This document shows positions 8,373 to 16,648 of a stretch of DNA of 64,000 nt, piece after piece. The stretch comes from Kitasatospora sp. MAA4 (lineage in GTDB: Bacteria > Actinomycetota > Actinomycetes > Streptomycetales > Streptomycetaceae), in the NCBI RefSeq assembly GCF_029893355.1, contig NZ_JARZAI010000006.1, positions 1-64,000 on the forward strand, read 5' to 3'. A program made the translations under genes and the position numbers. Below the pieces are notes generated by a model. It made no database searches and was not told the origin of the DNA. It saw nothing but the letters and a program-made list of their open reading frames with translations. The first letter of the stretch is position 1; each line of letters begins with the position of its first letter.

Positions 8373-9842
8373 TCACTGGGCGGCGTTGCCGAACCAGCGG
8401 GTGAGGGCGTCGGCCAGGTTCTCGGACGAGCCGGTCGGCGAGACCCAGGCGATGTAGCCGTCGGGACGAACCAGCAGGCTCGCCTGCGGCGCCTCGGAGT
8501 CGTGGCGGGTGGCGGTGACCACGTCGACCCGGTCGGCCCAGGCGGCGGCGGTGCTGCGCAGCTCGGCGTCGTCGTTCAGGTCGAGCAGCACGCCGCGGCC
8601 GGTGTGCAGCAGCTCGTAGGTGGTGGTCTTCTCGTCGCCGACCAGCAGCTCCTGGTCGGGCAGCCGGCGGCCGAGCAGCGGGTGGTCCTGCGGGCCGCCC
8701 TCGTAGCGGGTGTCCAGGCCGGTGACCATGCCGACCAGGTGGCGCTGGACCTCCTCGTGGACGACCAGCTCGGAGAAGACGTCGCGCAGCGGCTGCATCT
8801 CGTCCCCGCCGAGGTAGAGCGAGCGCTGGACGAGCGTGTTGGCCACGATCCTGGCGCCGACCGGGTGCCGCTCGCTCTGGTAGGTGTCGAGCAGGCCCTC
8901 CGGGGCGTGACCCTTGATCTCGGCGGCGAGCTTCCAGCCGAGGTTCACCACGTCGCCCACGCCGGCGCTGATGCCCTGGGCACCGATCGGCAGGTGGATG
9001 TGCGCGGCGTCGCCGGCCAGGAAGACCCGGCCCTGGCGGTAGCTGAGCGCCTGACGGCTGGCGTCGGTGAAGAAGCTGGTCCACAGCGGCTTGCCACCGC
9101 GGATGTCCTCGCCGGTCACCCGCTCGAAGGCGTCGGCGACCTCGGCGAAGCTGGGGGCCTCGTGGGTCTTGCGGGGCTCGGCGTTGCGCTCGTAGACGAC
9201 CACGCGGGTGGCGTGCGGGCCGAGCGGCAGCACCACGACCATGCCGGCGGGGCCGATCTCGCCGGTGGGGCGCAGCCGCAGCTGGACGCCGGCCACGTCG
9301 GCCATCTTCATCTCGATGGTCGCGTCGGTGCCGGGGAACTCGATGCCGGACAGCCGGCGGACCGCGCTGCGGCCGCCGTCGCAGCCCACCACGTAGGCGG
9401 CGCGCAGCCGCTGCGGGCCCTCGGGCGTGTTGAGCTCCACGTCGACACCGTTGTCGTCGGCCTGAAGCCCGACGACCTCGTGGCCGCGGCGGACGGTGAC
9501 ACCGAGGCCGCTCGCCCAGTCGGCGAGGATCGTCTCGGTGAAGGACTGCGGCACGCCACGGACGCCGAAGTTGCCGCCCTCCACGATCCGGTAGTCGATG
9601 GGAAGTCCACCGAAATGCCCGATCGGAATGGTCTCGAGCTCACCGAATCGCGGCAGCAGACCGCGCTGTCCGAATTCCTCGATGGTGCGGGCCGAAAAAC
9701 CGAGCGCCCGCGACTGCTGCATCGGCTCGGCCAGCCGGTCGACAATGATTGTCGACACGCCGGCCAGGCGCAGTTCGCCCGCGAGCATGAGTCCCGCGGG
9801 ACCTGCTCCTACGACAATGACGTCCGCGTCGAAGTTGTCCAT
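8373..9842 (-). CDS. FAD-dependent aromatic (anthrone/angucycline-type) monooxygenase
   Basis: 489 residues of the para-hydroxybenzoate-hydroxylase-like family: GxGxxG in VIVVGAGPAGLMLAGELRLAG (about 7-27), the DG motif (VGCDGGRSAVRRLSG) and the GD motif (GRVFLAGDAAHIHLPIGAQG), plus the thioredoxin-like C-terminal domain typical of PgaE/RdmE-type enzymes. It would hydroxylate or cleave polycyclic polyketide rings using NAD(P)H and O2. Two adjacent ATG codons (9845, 9842) are possible; 9842 is better spaced from GGAAG. It is preceded by promoter block B at 9870-9949. Confidence 0.88.
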   Translation of the reverse strand: MDNFDADVIVVGAGPAGLMLAGELRLAGVSTIIVDRLAEPMQQSRALGFSARTIEEFGQRGLLPRFGELETIPIGHFGGLPIDYRIVEGGNFGVRGVPQSFTETILADWASGLGVTVRRGHEVVGLQADDNGVDVELNTPEGPQRLRAAYVVGCDGGRSAVRRLSGIEFPGTDATIEMKMADVAGVQLRLRPTGEIGPAGMVVVLPLGPHATRVVVYERNAEPRKTHEAPSFAEVADAFERVTGEDIRGGKPLWTSFFTDASRQALSYRQGRVFLAGDAAHIHLPIGAQGISAGVGDVVNLGWKLAAEIKGHAPEGLLDTYQSERHPVGARIVANTLVQRSLYLGGDEMQPLRDVFSELVVHEEVQRHLVGMVTGLDTRYEGGPQDHPLLGRRLPDQELLVGDEKTTTYELLHTGRGVLLDLNDDAELRSTAAAWADRVDVVTATRHDSEAPQASLLVRPDGYIAWVSPTGSSENLADALTRWFGNAAQ

Positions 9843-9869
9843 CATTCCTCTTCCGGCTGGTGTTTTTTT

Positions 9870-9949
9870 CCAGTATCCCGAGGGCTTCCGGAGAGGTAAA
9901 TGCCTGCCAGGACAGGGCTCTGACAACTTCGTCAAATCCGCTACAAGTG
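9870..9949 (-). promoter_or_regulatory. Conserved promoter block B (upstream of the FAD monooxygenase gene)
   Basis: Counterpart of block A. Over the 55 bp 9895-9949 it aligns without gaps to 3103-3157 with roughly three quarters identity, and CCAGTATC (9870-9877) is conserved outside that. Minus-strand boxes: -35 TTGTCA (9921-9926), 18-bp spacer, -10 CATTTA (9897-9902). TTGACGAA and TTGTCAGA form direct repeats over the -35. Confidence 0.65.
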
Positions 9950-9985
9950 CTGCTGCCGCGGAATTCCCGGCCGCATACGGCAAAC

Positions 9986-10023
9986 GCGTGGCGGCCCAGG
10001 AGCGAACTCCTGGACCGCCACGC
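9986..10023 (-). terminator. Terminator of the PPOX-like gene
   Basis: 17-bp inverted repeat with one mismatch (9986-10002 with 10007-10023) and a CGAA tetraloop, just past the minus-strand stop codon at 10038. Confidence 0.75.
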
Positions 10024-10037
10024 AGAGGGCTGGGGAC

Positions 10038-10427
10038 TCAGCTGAGTCCCATCACCTTGTCCACCGCGATCTCGATGACGCACAGTCCGGGGGGACTGGG
10101 CGGCGGAGACCAGTAGCGCTTGGTGTAGCGCCGGACTCCTTCGGCGACCCGGCGCGGGTCGTTGGAGACCGTGGCCGGACCTTCGAGGGTGATCCAGTTG
10201 CCCCCGACCGCCTGGCAGATCGCTGCCCGGCTGCCGAGGTTGGCGAGCAGGTTGCGGGTCTTGCGGCGGCCGGAGACCGTCATCACCCGGGCCAGGCCCG
10301 CCTTCCCGTCCCAGGTGAAGCGCACCGGCACCACGTGCGGCGAGCCGTCGGGACGGGAGGTGGTGAGGGTACAGATGTGGTTCTCGGCGAGGAACGCCTC
10401 GGCCTGGGCCGAGAGGGGGAAGGACAT
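10038..10427 (-). CDS. PPOX-class (pyridoxamine 5'-phosphate oxidase-like) F420/FMN protein
   Basis: 129 residues with the split-barrel pattern FLAENHICTLTTSRPDGSPHVVPV (about 12-35) and a later GNWITLEGPATVSNDP, typical of small actinobacterial PPOX-fold enzymes that bind F420 or FMN. Homologues in polyketide clusters reduce quinones or enoyl groups, others are general redox enzymes; sequence alone does not decide. ATG 10427 follows the exporter stop codon by 15 bases, so it is probably the last gene of an exporter-PPOX operon. Confidence 0.8.
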   Translation of the reverse strand: MSFPLSAQAEAFLAENHICTLTTSRPDGSPHVVPVRFTWDGKAGLARVMTVSGRRKTRNLLANLGSRAAICQAVGGNWITLEGPATVSNDPRRVAEGVRRYTKRYWSPPPSPPGLCVIEIAVDKVMGLS

Positions 10428-10442
10428 CGTGCGCGTCCCTCC

Positions 10443-11939
10443 CTAGTGGATCGGGGCGGGGGAATCGCCCTGCTCGGACGGCCGCATCATCGGCAGCAGG
10501 AGCAGCGTGACGGCGACACCGGCCACCGCGAAGCCGGCACCGATCAGGAACGCCTCGTGGAAGACGCTCGCCCGTGCGGACAGCACGCGGGCGGGGTCAC
10601 CGTTGGCCCACTTGGTCAGAGCCGGAACCCGGCTGAACGCGATGGTGGCGGCGACCGCCACACCGAGCGCTCCACCGGCCTCCTGGCTGGTGTTGATGAG
10701 ACCGGCGGCCAGGCCCGACTGCGCCTTCTCGACCCCGGCGAACGCGGCCACCTGAAGCGGCACGAAGGACATCCCGAGGCCGAGGCCGGCGATCAGGAAG
10801 GCCGGCAGCACGTCCGTGAGGTAGCTGGCGTGGACGGGTGCCTGCCAGAGCATCAGCAGACCGACGGTGGTGAGGCTGAGGCCACCGGCCAGCACCGGCT
10901 TGGCCGGCATCTTGGTGACCAGCTGCGAGGAGACGCCCGCGCCGACCGAGACGATGATCGCGAGCGGCACGTAGGCCAGACCGGTCCGGATCGGCGAGTA
11001 GTCGAGCACCTGCTGCATGAACAGGCTGGCGAAGAAGAACAGCGTGACCAGGGTGCCGAACAGCAGCACCGCGGCGATGTTGGCCGAACGCATCACCCGC
11101 AGGCGGAAGATGCCGAGCGGGATCAGCGGGGACTCGGCGCGCTTCTCGACCTGGACGAACGCCACCAGCAGGACGACCACGGCGGCGAGGCTGCCCAGGG
11201 TCCGAACCGAGGTCCACCCGGCGTCGATGGTCTGGCCCAGGGTGTAGATCAGCAGGACGAGGCTGGCCGTCAGGACGACGGCCCCGGCGGTGTCGAAGCT
11301 GCGGCGACGCTCCTCGGCCTTGCTCTCCATCACGACGAACGGCGCGGCGATCGCGGCCGCGATGCCGATCGGAACGTTGATGAAGAAGATCCAGCGCCAG
11401 CCCGGACCCTCGGTGAACAGGCCACCCAGGATGACGCCGACGACCGAGGCGATACCGCTGACGGCGCCCCAGGCACCCAGCGCCTTGTTGCGCTCGGGGC
11501 CCTCGGCGAAGGTGTTCGTCAGCAGGCTGAGCGCGGACGGGGCGATGAACGCCGCGCCCAGGCCCTGCAGACCGCGCGCGACGATCAGCATCGCGGGACC
11601 CTGTGCGACGCCGGCCAGGATGGACGCGGCGGCGAACAGGACCAGACCGGTCTGCAGCATCCGGCGACGCCCGAAGGTGTCGGCCAGGCGGCCACCGAGC
11701 AGCAGGAAGCCGCCGAGGACCGTGCCGTAGGTCGTGACGATGTACTGCAGGTAGTTCTCGGAGATGTTGAGGTCGCGCTCGATGCTCGGCAGGGCGACGT
11801 TGACGATCGACACGTCGAGGAACGTCATGAAGCCGGCGATGCAGAGGAAGACCAGGATCAGCCCGGGCTTGCGGGCTCCCTGGGCGGGCGGCGCACTTGT
11901 GGTCTGGGATCGGCTGTTGAGTGTTTCGGGAATCGCCAT
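10443..11939 (-). CDS. DHA2-family (14-TM) drug/metabolite exporter
   Basis: 498 residues with the MFS motif A region (GGRLADTFGRRRML, about 83-96) and the antiporter motif C (GAVSGIASVVGVILGG), and about 14 hydrophobic segments, the QacA/EmrB layout. It probably exports the cluster product using the proton gradient. It is divergent from the HxlR-family regulator at 12117, with a 177-bp shared promoter region containing a palindrome at 12079-12088. The helices around WRWIFFINVPIGI are the usual TM5-6 signature. Substrate is not readable from sequence. Confidence 0.88.
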   Translation of the reverse strand: MAIPETLNSRSQTTSAPPAQGARKPGLILVFLCIAGFMTFLDVSIVNVALPSIERDLNISENYLQYIVTTYGTVLGGFLLLGGRLADTFGRRRMLQTGLVLFAAASILAGVAQGPAMLIVARGLQGLGAAFIAPSALSLLTNTFAEGPERNKALGAWGAVSGIASVVGVILGGLFTEGPGWRWIFFINVPIGIAAAIAAPFVVMESKAEERRRSFDTAGAVVLTASLVLLIYTLGQTIDAGWTSVRTLGSLAAVVVLLVAFVQVEKRAESPLIPLGIFRLRVMRSANIAAVLLFGTLVTLFFFASLFMQQVLDYSPIRTGLAYVPLAIIVSVGAGVSSQLVTKMPAKPVLAGGLSLTTVGLLMLWQAPVHASYLTDVLPAFLIAGLGLGMSFVPLQVAAFAGVEKAQSGLAAGLINTSQEAGGALGVAVAATIAFSRVPALTKWANGDPARVLSARASVFHEAFLIGAGFAVAGVAVTLLLLPMMRPSEQGDSPAPIH

Positions 11940-12078
11940 GTCGCTCCTAGCGGATGGGTCGGAACCGGAGTCTCGTCCGGCACGTTTCTGCGGGGATGTG
12001 GCAGGTGCCCAGGGCGCCGTCGTCCTTGCAGGGAGTCGTCATTGCTTCGACTCCACGAAGCTAGCAGCCTCGGTATAG

Positions 12079-12088
12079 TAGGTACCTA
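12079..12088. promoter_or_regulatory. Candidate HxlR-family operator
   Basis: TAGGTACCTA is a perfect 10-bp palindrome, and a related half site GGCTACC follows at about 12097-12104. It lies 28 bp upstream of the HxlR-family start, in the region shared with the divergent exporter gene. Confidence 0.5.
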
Positions 12089-12116
12089 TAGGAAAGTGGC
12101 TACCTGGGGAGAGAGC

Positions 12117-12542
12117 ATGAACCTGGAGACGATGGGCATGGGCACGGGCACGGGCATGGGCGCCACGGGGCACAGCTCCGAACAGGCCTGCCCGATCGGC
12201 CCGGTGGTCGACATCGTGTTCAGCCGCTGGACCACACCCATCCTCTGGACGCTCAACGCCCAGGGCCGGCTGCGGTTCGTGGAGCTGCAGCGCCACATCG
12301 CCACCATCACGCCCAAGGTGCTGACCCAGCGGCTGCGCCAGCTCGAACGCGACGGTCTGGTGATCCGCACCTACCACCCCGAGGTCCCGCCCCGGGTGGA
12401 GTACGAGATCAGCGAACTGGGCCGCAGTCTGGCGCCGCTGTTCGCCGCCCTGGCGGACTGGTCCACCGCACACATCGACAGCGTCGAGGAGTCCCGGGCG
12501 GAGTACGACGCCACCGAGCGACTCCCCAGCGGCAGGCCCTGA
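12117..12542 (+). CDS. HxlR-family (MarR-like winged helix) transcriptional regulator
   Basis: 141 residues. CPIGPVVDIVFSRWTTPILW (about 25-44) and RLRFVELQRHIATITPKVLTQRLRQLERDGLVIRTY are the HxlR signature: a redox-capable Cys before the DNA-binding winged helix. An unusual N-terminal Met/Gly/Thr-rich stretch precedes it. Such regulators commonly repress the adjacent efflux or redox genes, and here the divergent DHA2 exporter is the obvious target. ATG 12117 has GGGGAGAGAG upstream. Confidence 0.85.
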   Translation: MNLETMGMGTGTGMGATGHSSEQACPIGPVVDIVFSRWTTPILWTLNAQGRLRFVELQRHIATITPKVLTQRLRQLERDGLVIRTYHPEVPPRVEYEISELGRSLAPLFAALADWSTAHIDSVEESRAEYDATERLPSGRP

Positions 12543-12549
12543 GGTCGGA

Positions 12550-13083
12550 TCAGGCCGCGGGAGCGCCACTGAGCTCGTCCTCCAGGACGCGCATGGCACC
12601 CCGGTAGAAGATCAGCGGGTCCTCGTCCTGGCTGGGCGCGCCCAGCTCGACCACCTCGCCGAGCAGGATCGTGTGGTCGCCGCCGTCGTACTCCTCGATC
12701 AGCCGGCAGGACAGGAAGGCCAGCGCCTCACTGAGGATCGGCAGCCCGTGCTCGGACCGGTGGTGCGCCACGTTCTCCACCACCGCGGACTCGCGGCCCG
12801 CGAACGCCCACGCCAGCGGCTCCTGGCTGCGGGCCAGGAAGTTGACGACGAAGCCGCCCGACTCCTGGATGACCGGTCGCAGCCGGGACTGCCGGTGCAG
12901 GCAGAAGAGCACCAGCGGCGGGTCCAGCGAGACCGAGGTGAAGGAGTTGACCGTGGCCGCCTCCGAGTTGCCGGGCTCGCCGGTGGTGATCACGGTGACA
13001 CCGGTCGCGAAGTGCGCGCACACCCGACGCAACGCGGTCGCCTCGATCGGCAGCGTCTGGCTCGATGACTGCTGTGGTGACAT
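12550..13083 (-). CDS. Flavin reductase (HpaC/ActVB-like)
   Basis: 177 residues of the flavin reductase-like split barrel: ALRRVCAHFATGVTVITTGE (about 17-36), VNSFTSVSLDPPLVLFCL, and a C-terminal GDHTILLGEVVELG with the His that contacts NADH in the family. It would supply FADH2 or FMNH2 to the two-component oxygenases and halogenase of the cluster. ATG 13083 follows AGAGGA. It is convergent with the HxlR gene and lies 49 bp after the antiporter stop, so it may be cotranscribed with the SnoaL-antiporter pair. Confidence 0.88.
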   Translation of the reverse strand: MSPQQSSSQTLPIEATALRRVCAHFATGVTVITTGEPGNSEAATVNSFTSVSLDPPLVLFCLHRQSRLRPVIQESGGFVVNFLARSQEPLAWAFAGRESAVVENVAHHRSEHGLPILSEALAFLSCRLIEEYDGGDHTILLGEVVELGAPSQDEDPLIFYRGAMRVLEDELSGAPAA

Positions 13084-13132
13084 CACTGTTGTCCTCTCAC
13101 TCAGGTACGCGGCCAATGAAGTCCGCGACGGG

Positions 13133-14500
13133 TTAGACGGGTTGGACGTTCTGGACCGCTTCGGCGGGAGCGGCGGGTGCAGCGGAACCGAGGGGATCGG
13201 CGGCTGCGGCAGTTTCGGGGGTTCCGGAGGTTTCGGAGCGCGGCGAGGAGGCAGCCAGGGCCTCACGCCGCGAGAGCAGCGGGCCTGCCAGGGCGGTCGT
13301 GACCAGCGCCATGATCACCATCATGGTGAACATCCGCCCGTCCAGGACGCCCAGGCTGACGGCCACGTTCAGGATGATGAGTTCGGTCAGGCCGCGGGTG
13401 TTCATCAGCAGCCCGAGGTCCTTGGACTCCCGCCAGGAGAGACCGGCGAGCCGGGCGGGACCGATCGCCCCGAGCAGCTTTCCGGCACACGCGACGGCGA
13501 CGATCAGCGCCAGTTCGACGTAGTCCGCACCATGCAGCGCACCGATGTCGACGCCGAGCCCGGTGACGATGAAGAACACCGGCAGCAGCACCAGACTCAG
13601 GTTGTCCATCGGCTTGCGCAGGTGCTCGGCCAGCACCCGGGCAGGCTCACGCGGCATCACGAAGCCGAACAGGAAGGCACCGAAGATGGCGTGGATGCCG
13701 ATCACCGTGGTCAGCCAGGACGACAGGAACACGCCCGCGCAGAGCATCACCAGCAGCGTGGACCAGCGGTCGGAGCTCGCCAGTCGCCAGACCAGCGCGG
13801 CCAGCAGCGGCCGGACCACCAGGAACATCAGCGCGACGTAGCCCGCGCTGTACAGCCCGATCCGGCTGAGGGAGGTGAGGTTTCCACCCGAACTGACCAG
13901 GGCCGAGACGTACGCCAGCATGCACCAGGCGAGTACGTCGTCGATCGCGGCGCTCGCCAGCGCCAGTGAGCCCACCCGGGTGTCCATCAGACGGTTGTCG
14001 CTGAGGATCCGGGCCAGCACCGGGAACGCGGTGACCGACATCGCCGCGCCCATGAAGGTGGCGAAGGCGGTGAACGGGATGTGGTGGCCGGCCGCGGACG
14101 CGTGGTGCGGGTAGAGCAGGGTCGCGAGCCCCATGCCGAGGCCGAATGCCAGCGCGATGGAGGAGAGCGAGACCCCGACCGCCATGCCGACGTGCGGCCG
14201 GATCAGCCGCTTCTCGAATTCCCAGCCCACGCCGAACATGAACAGCACCAGGCCGACGTTGGAGACCGCCGAGAGCAGCGGTCGAACGTCAGCCGGAAAG
14301 AGGTGGTTCGACAGGTGGCCGGGGAATCGGCCCAGCACGCTCGGGCCGAGCACGATACCGGCGATGATCTCGCCGATGACGACGGGCTGGCGCAGCTTCC
14401 GGGCGAACCGGCCGAGCAGGAGCCCGGTCAGCAGCACGATGGCGATCCCGGCCAGCATCATGGCGATTCTGGTGTCCTGGGGGGAGGCCAGGCTTTTCAT
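13133..14500 (-). CDS. Monovalent cation/H+ antiporter (CPA2 family)
   Basis: 455 residues, about 12 to 13 hydrophobic segments, with the CPA2 signatures LRQPVVIGEIIAGIVLGPSV (about 36-55), the Asp-containing SAAIDDVLAWCML (proton/cation-binding helix) and NTRGLTELIILNVA. An Ala/Pro/Ser-rich cytoplasmic tail of about 40 residues ends the protein. Homologous antiporters recur in halogenated polyketide clusters (ForCC is one case) and may help self-resistance or export. Start ATG 14500 overlaps the upstream stop as TGATG, so translation is coupled to the SnoaL-like gene. Confidence 0.88.
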   Translation of the reverse strand: MKSLASPQDTRIAMMLAGIAIVLLTGLLLGRFARKLRQPVVIGEIIAGIVLGPSVLGRFPGHLSNHLFPADVRPLLSAVSNVGLVLFMFGVGWEFEKRLIRPHVGMAVGVSLSSIALAFGLGMGLATLLYPHHASAAGHHIPFTAFATFMGAAMSVTAFPVLARILSDNRLMDTRVGSLALASAAIDDVLAWCMLAYVSALVSSGGNLTSLSRIGLYSAGYVALMFLVVRPLLAALVWRLASSDRWSTLLVMLCAGVFLSSWLTTVIGIHAIFGAFLFGFVMPREPARVLAEHLRKPMDNLSLVLLPVFFIVTGLGVDIGALHGADYVELALIVAVACAGKLLGAIGPARLAGLSWRESKDLGLLMNTRGLTELIILNVAVSLGVLDGRMFTMMVIMALVTTALAGPLLSRREALAASSPRSETSGTPETAAAADPLGSAAPAAPAEAVQNVQPV

Positions 14501-14988
14501 CAACCCTCCCCTCTGTTCGCGTCGGCGCCCTGGCGGACCGCGTCGTCGCGGGCCGGTCCGGGCGGTGTTCCGGTCTTCCAGAGCAGGCGGAAGGAGAGCA
14601 GCGTGAGCCGCCAGCCGTCGGGGGTTCGACGGGCTTCGCCGGTGGCCAGGGTGCCGGTGGCGAAGATCGGCTCCGCCGCTCCGGGCAGGTGGACATGCGT
14701 CGCTATCAGGTTGGCGCGCAGCGTGGCCCGGTCGTCCCCGGAGAGGTCGACGACGGCGGGCGAGTTGAGGTGCTGCGTGCTCTCGAACGCCGCCAGAGCG
14801 AGACGGTGGTATTCGGCGAGGCCGTCGATTCCCTCGTGCCGACTCATCGGGAACTCCACGCAGGCCTCATCGGCGAACAGGCTCCGCGCCCATTCGTCGT
14901 CGAGTTCTTCGTCGTCGAGTGTCAGGAGGTAACGGTCGAGCAGCGCGCCGATTTCGGAAGTTTCGGAAGCTGACTGGCCTGGATGCAT
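14500..14988 (-). CDS. SnoaL-like/NTF2-fold protein
   Basis: 162 residues. ALLDRYLLTLDDEELDDEWA (about 14-33), FADEACVEFPM and a C-terminal GWRLTLLSFRLLWKTGTPPG match the small NTF2/SnoaL fold used by polyketide cyclases, hydroxylases and binding proteins. No catalytic assignment is possible. It is translationally coupled to the antiporter gene (TGATG). ATG 14988 was preferred because the frame upstream to 15231, although open, is repetitive and does not look like protein. Confidence 0.7.
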   Translation of the reverse strand: MHPGQSASETSEIGALLDRYLLTLDDEELDDEWARSLFADEACVEFPMSRHEGIDGLAEYHRLALAAFESTQHLNSPAVVDLSGDDRATLRANLIATHVHLPGAAEPIFATGTLATGEARRTPDGWRLTLLSFRLLWKTGTPPGPARDDAVRQGADANRGEG

Positions 14989-15286
14989 TGCTCGAGCATG
15001 GCGCTCGCGCCGCGGGCGAGTCAGCCCGATTGTCGCAAACTTGACACAGAATGCAGAACATCTGACGGGCGCCCTGAGGAGTTGACGAACGGGCGAGAAT
15101 TCCTGAACTTCGACGGACGTTTCCGGCCTCGGGAAATCCACCGTAGGCCGGACCTCGCGGGGGAACTCGCCGGGCGGAATATCCGCCGCCGGGGAGCCGA
15201 TCGGGAAGCCGATCGGGAAGCCGATCTTCATCCGCCGCTCCTCCGCGTCCAGGCGGCTGGGGAGCCGCGAACCGACCGTTGCCCAC

Positions 15287-15314
15287 GAGAGTACAAACCG
15301 CGAGGTCGGTTTGG
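15287..15314 (-). promoter_or_regulatory. ARE-type operator/promoter towards the SnoaL-antiporter genes
   Basis: Palindrome ACAAACC (15293-15299)-N8-GGTTTGG (15308-15314), one mismatch from perfect. Read on the minus strand it sits between TTGCCA and TACTCT with an 18-bp spacer, the same layout as at 1232-1261. The next start codon downstream is about 300 bp away, implying a long leader or a further start site. Confidence 0.6.
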
Positions 15315-15468
15315 CAACCTCTCTCCTGACAGGGACTCGACAGGTGGCCGCCTGCGCGCCCCAACTCCGCCTGGATGATCCACGACAGCCGATGGCGCCT
15401 ACCCCACACGGGGCCTGACGGATGATCAGGTGTTTCTGACAGACCGTGGTGATCGATCTGCCAAAGGG

Positions 15469-15499
15469 TTGACAAACAGCGATGGCGGTTTGTTATGGT
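15469..15499 (+). promoter_or_regulatory. ARE-type operator/promoter of the kinase-like gene
   Basis: -35 TTGACA (15469-15474) and a -10 near TTATGG/TATGGT (15493-15499). The spacer contains ACAAACA (15472-15478)-N8-GGTTTGT (15487-15493). A bound repressor would cover both promoter boxes. Confidence 0.7.
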
Positions 15500-15580
15500 T
15501 CTTCCGGTCGCACCGCAGCACCTCAGACGCTGCCGGCAGGCGACCGGGCCGCCTGTCCGCACACTCATCCGAGGAGGACC

Positions 15581-16648
15581 GTGGACGTCTCGACCCGCCC
15601 CAGCCGCCAGTCGGCAGTCGGGCTACTGGAGGCCGCCGTCGGGGAGGGCTTCGCCGAAGCCCTCCAGCAGGGCCTGCGCCGGTCCGTGCACGCCCGACCC
15701 GCCATATCCACCGGCGCCGCGGCACCGCGGTCGGCCTCGCACCGGGCGGCCGGACCGGCCGTCACCGCGATCCTCGCCGCTGAACCCCCGGCTGCGGAGG
15801 CGGCGCGGCGCACCGCCGTCCTGTCGCCGGGCGAGCCGGCCGCGATCCTGCGGCGCTTCGAGTCCTCGCTGCCCCGCGTCCTGGACGGCCCCACGCAGGA
15901 CGTCGTCCCGCTGCGGCGTGCACTGCTCGACTACGCGGGGCGGGTGCTCGCCGAGGCGGCGGCCCCCGGAAGCACACCGGCGCCGTCGACCGAGGGGCTG
16001 CCGGCTGACCAACTGGCTGCGGCGGGAAACCTGTTGCTGGAATGCGCACTGCTCCAGGTACTGGAGACCGCCCCGGCGACGCACGAGGCCGGGCGGCTGC
16101 GCTCGGTGGGGATGGTCCGCGCCCTGGGGAACGCGATGCGCCGGGACGCCGACCACCGCCGGGACAGCGGCGACGCGGACCGCAGTGGCCCGACCCGAGC
16201 GCCCGAGCACCGGAGCGCTCAGGACACCCGCGAGCAGGAGTGGCCCGAGCTGCCCCCGCTACGGGAGGCCATCGAGGGGTTCGCCGCCCAGGCCGCTCCG
16301 GCCGGCCTGACGGTGCTGGTCACCGTGGCCGGCGACGAGCGGCGGATGTCCGAGGCGTGCCGCCGCGAACTCTTCCTCGCCGTGCGCCACTGCCTGCGCA
16401 CCGGCTTCGGACGGACCCGGACCGGCTGCGTGACGGTGACGGTGCGGGTCACCCGCTGGTGGGCCCGGGCCGGTCTGACGGACGACGGGGCCGGCGCCGA
16501 GGGCCCGCGGACGTCCGGCTCCCGCGGTCAGGCGCTCGGCCCGGTGAGCGAGCGGCTCGAACGGGCCGGGGGCCGGCTGGAGATCAAGGAGATCCCCGGC
16601 GGCGGCACCCGGACCACCATCCACATGCCGCTGCGCGCCCGGCCCTAG
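15581..16648 (+). CDS. Degenerate histidine-kinase-like ATPase-domain protein
   Basis: 355 residues. The C-terminal third resembles a GHKL ATPase: a G1-like DDGAG (about 307-311), then LGPVSERLERAGGRLEIKEIPGGGTRTTIHMPL. The N box is damaged (LAVRHCLRTGFGRT has no Asn where E-x-x-x-N is expected) and I find no clear phosphoacceptor His motif or membrane segment. It may be a non-kinase regulator that binds nucleotide or partners with the atypical response regulators, which also lack the normal acidic pocket. GTG 15581 follows GAGGAGGA. The gene overlaps the convergent receptor gene by 4 bases. Operator and promoter at 15469-15499 suggest butyrolactone control. Confidence 0.6.
   Translation: MDVSTRPSRQSAVGLLEAAVGEGFAEALQQGLRRSVHARPAISTGAAAPRSASHRAAGPAVTAILAAEPPAAEAARRTAVLSPGEPAAILRRFESSLPRVLDGPTQDVVPLRRALLDYAGRVLAEAAAPGSTPAPSTEGLPADQLAAAGNLLLECALLQVLETAPATHEAGRLRSVGMVRALGNAMRRDADHRRDSGDADRSGPTRAPEHRSAQDTREQEWPELPPLREAIEGFAAQAAPAGLTVLVTVAGDERRMSEACRRELFLAVRHCLRTGFGRTRTGCVTVTVRVTRWWARAGLTDDGAGAEGPRTSGSRGQALGPVSERLERAGGRLEIKEIPGGGTRTTIHMPLRARP

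Larger units (their letters stand above)
14989..15580. other. 592-bp divergent regulatory region
   Basis: No gene seen. It holds two butyrolactone-type operators (15293-15314 and 15472-15493), one directed to each side, a long leader on the minus strand that includes a three-copy GATCGGCTTCCC-like repeat (about 15199-15226), and the plus-strand ribosome site GAGGAGGA (15571-15578). Confidence 0.6.

Noticed and set aside
14989..15231. N-terminal extension of the SnoaL-like protein starting MKIGFPIGFPIG
   Set aside because: The open stretch is repetitive and lacks family similarity; the domain starts cleanly at ATG 14988.
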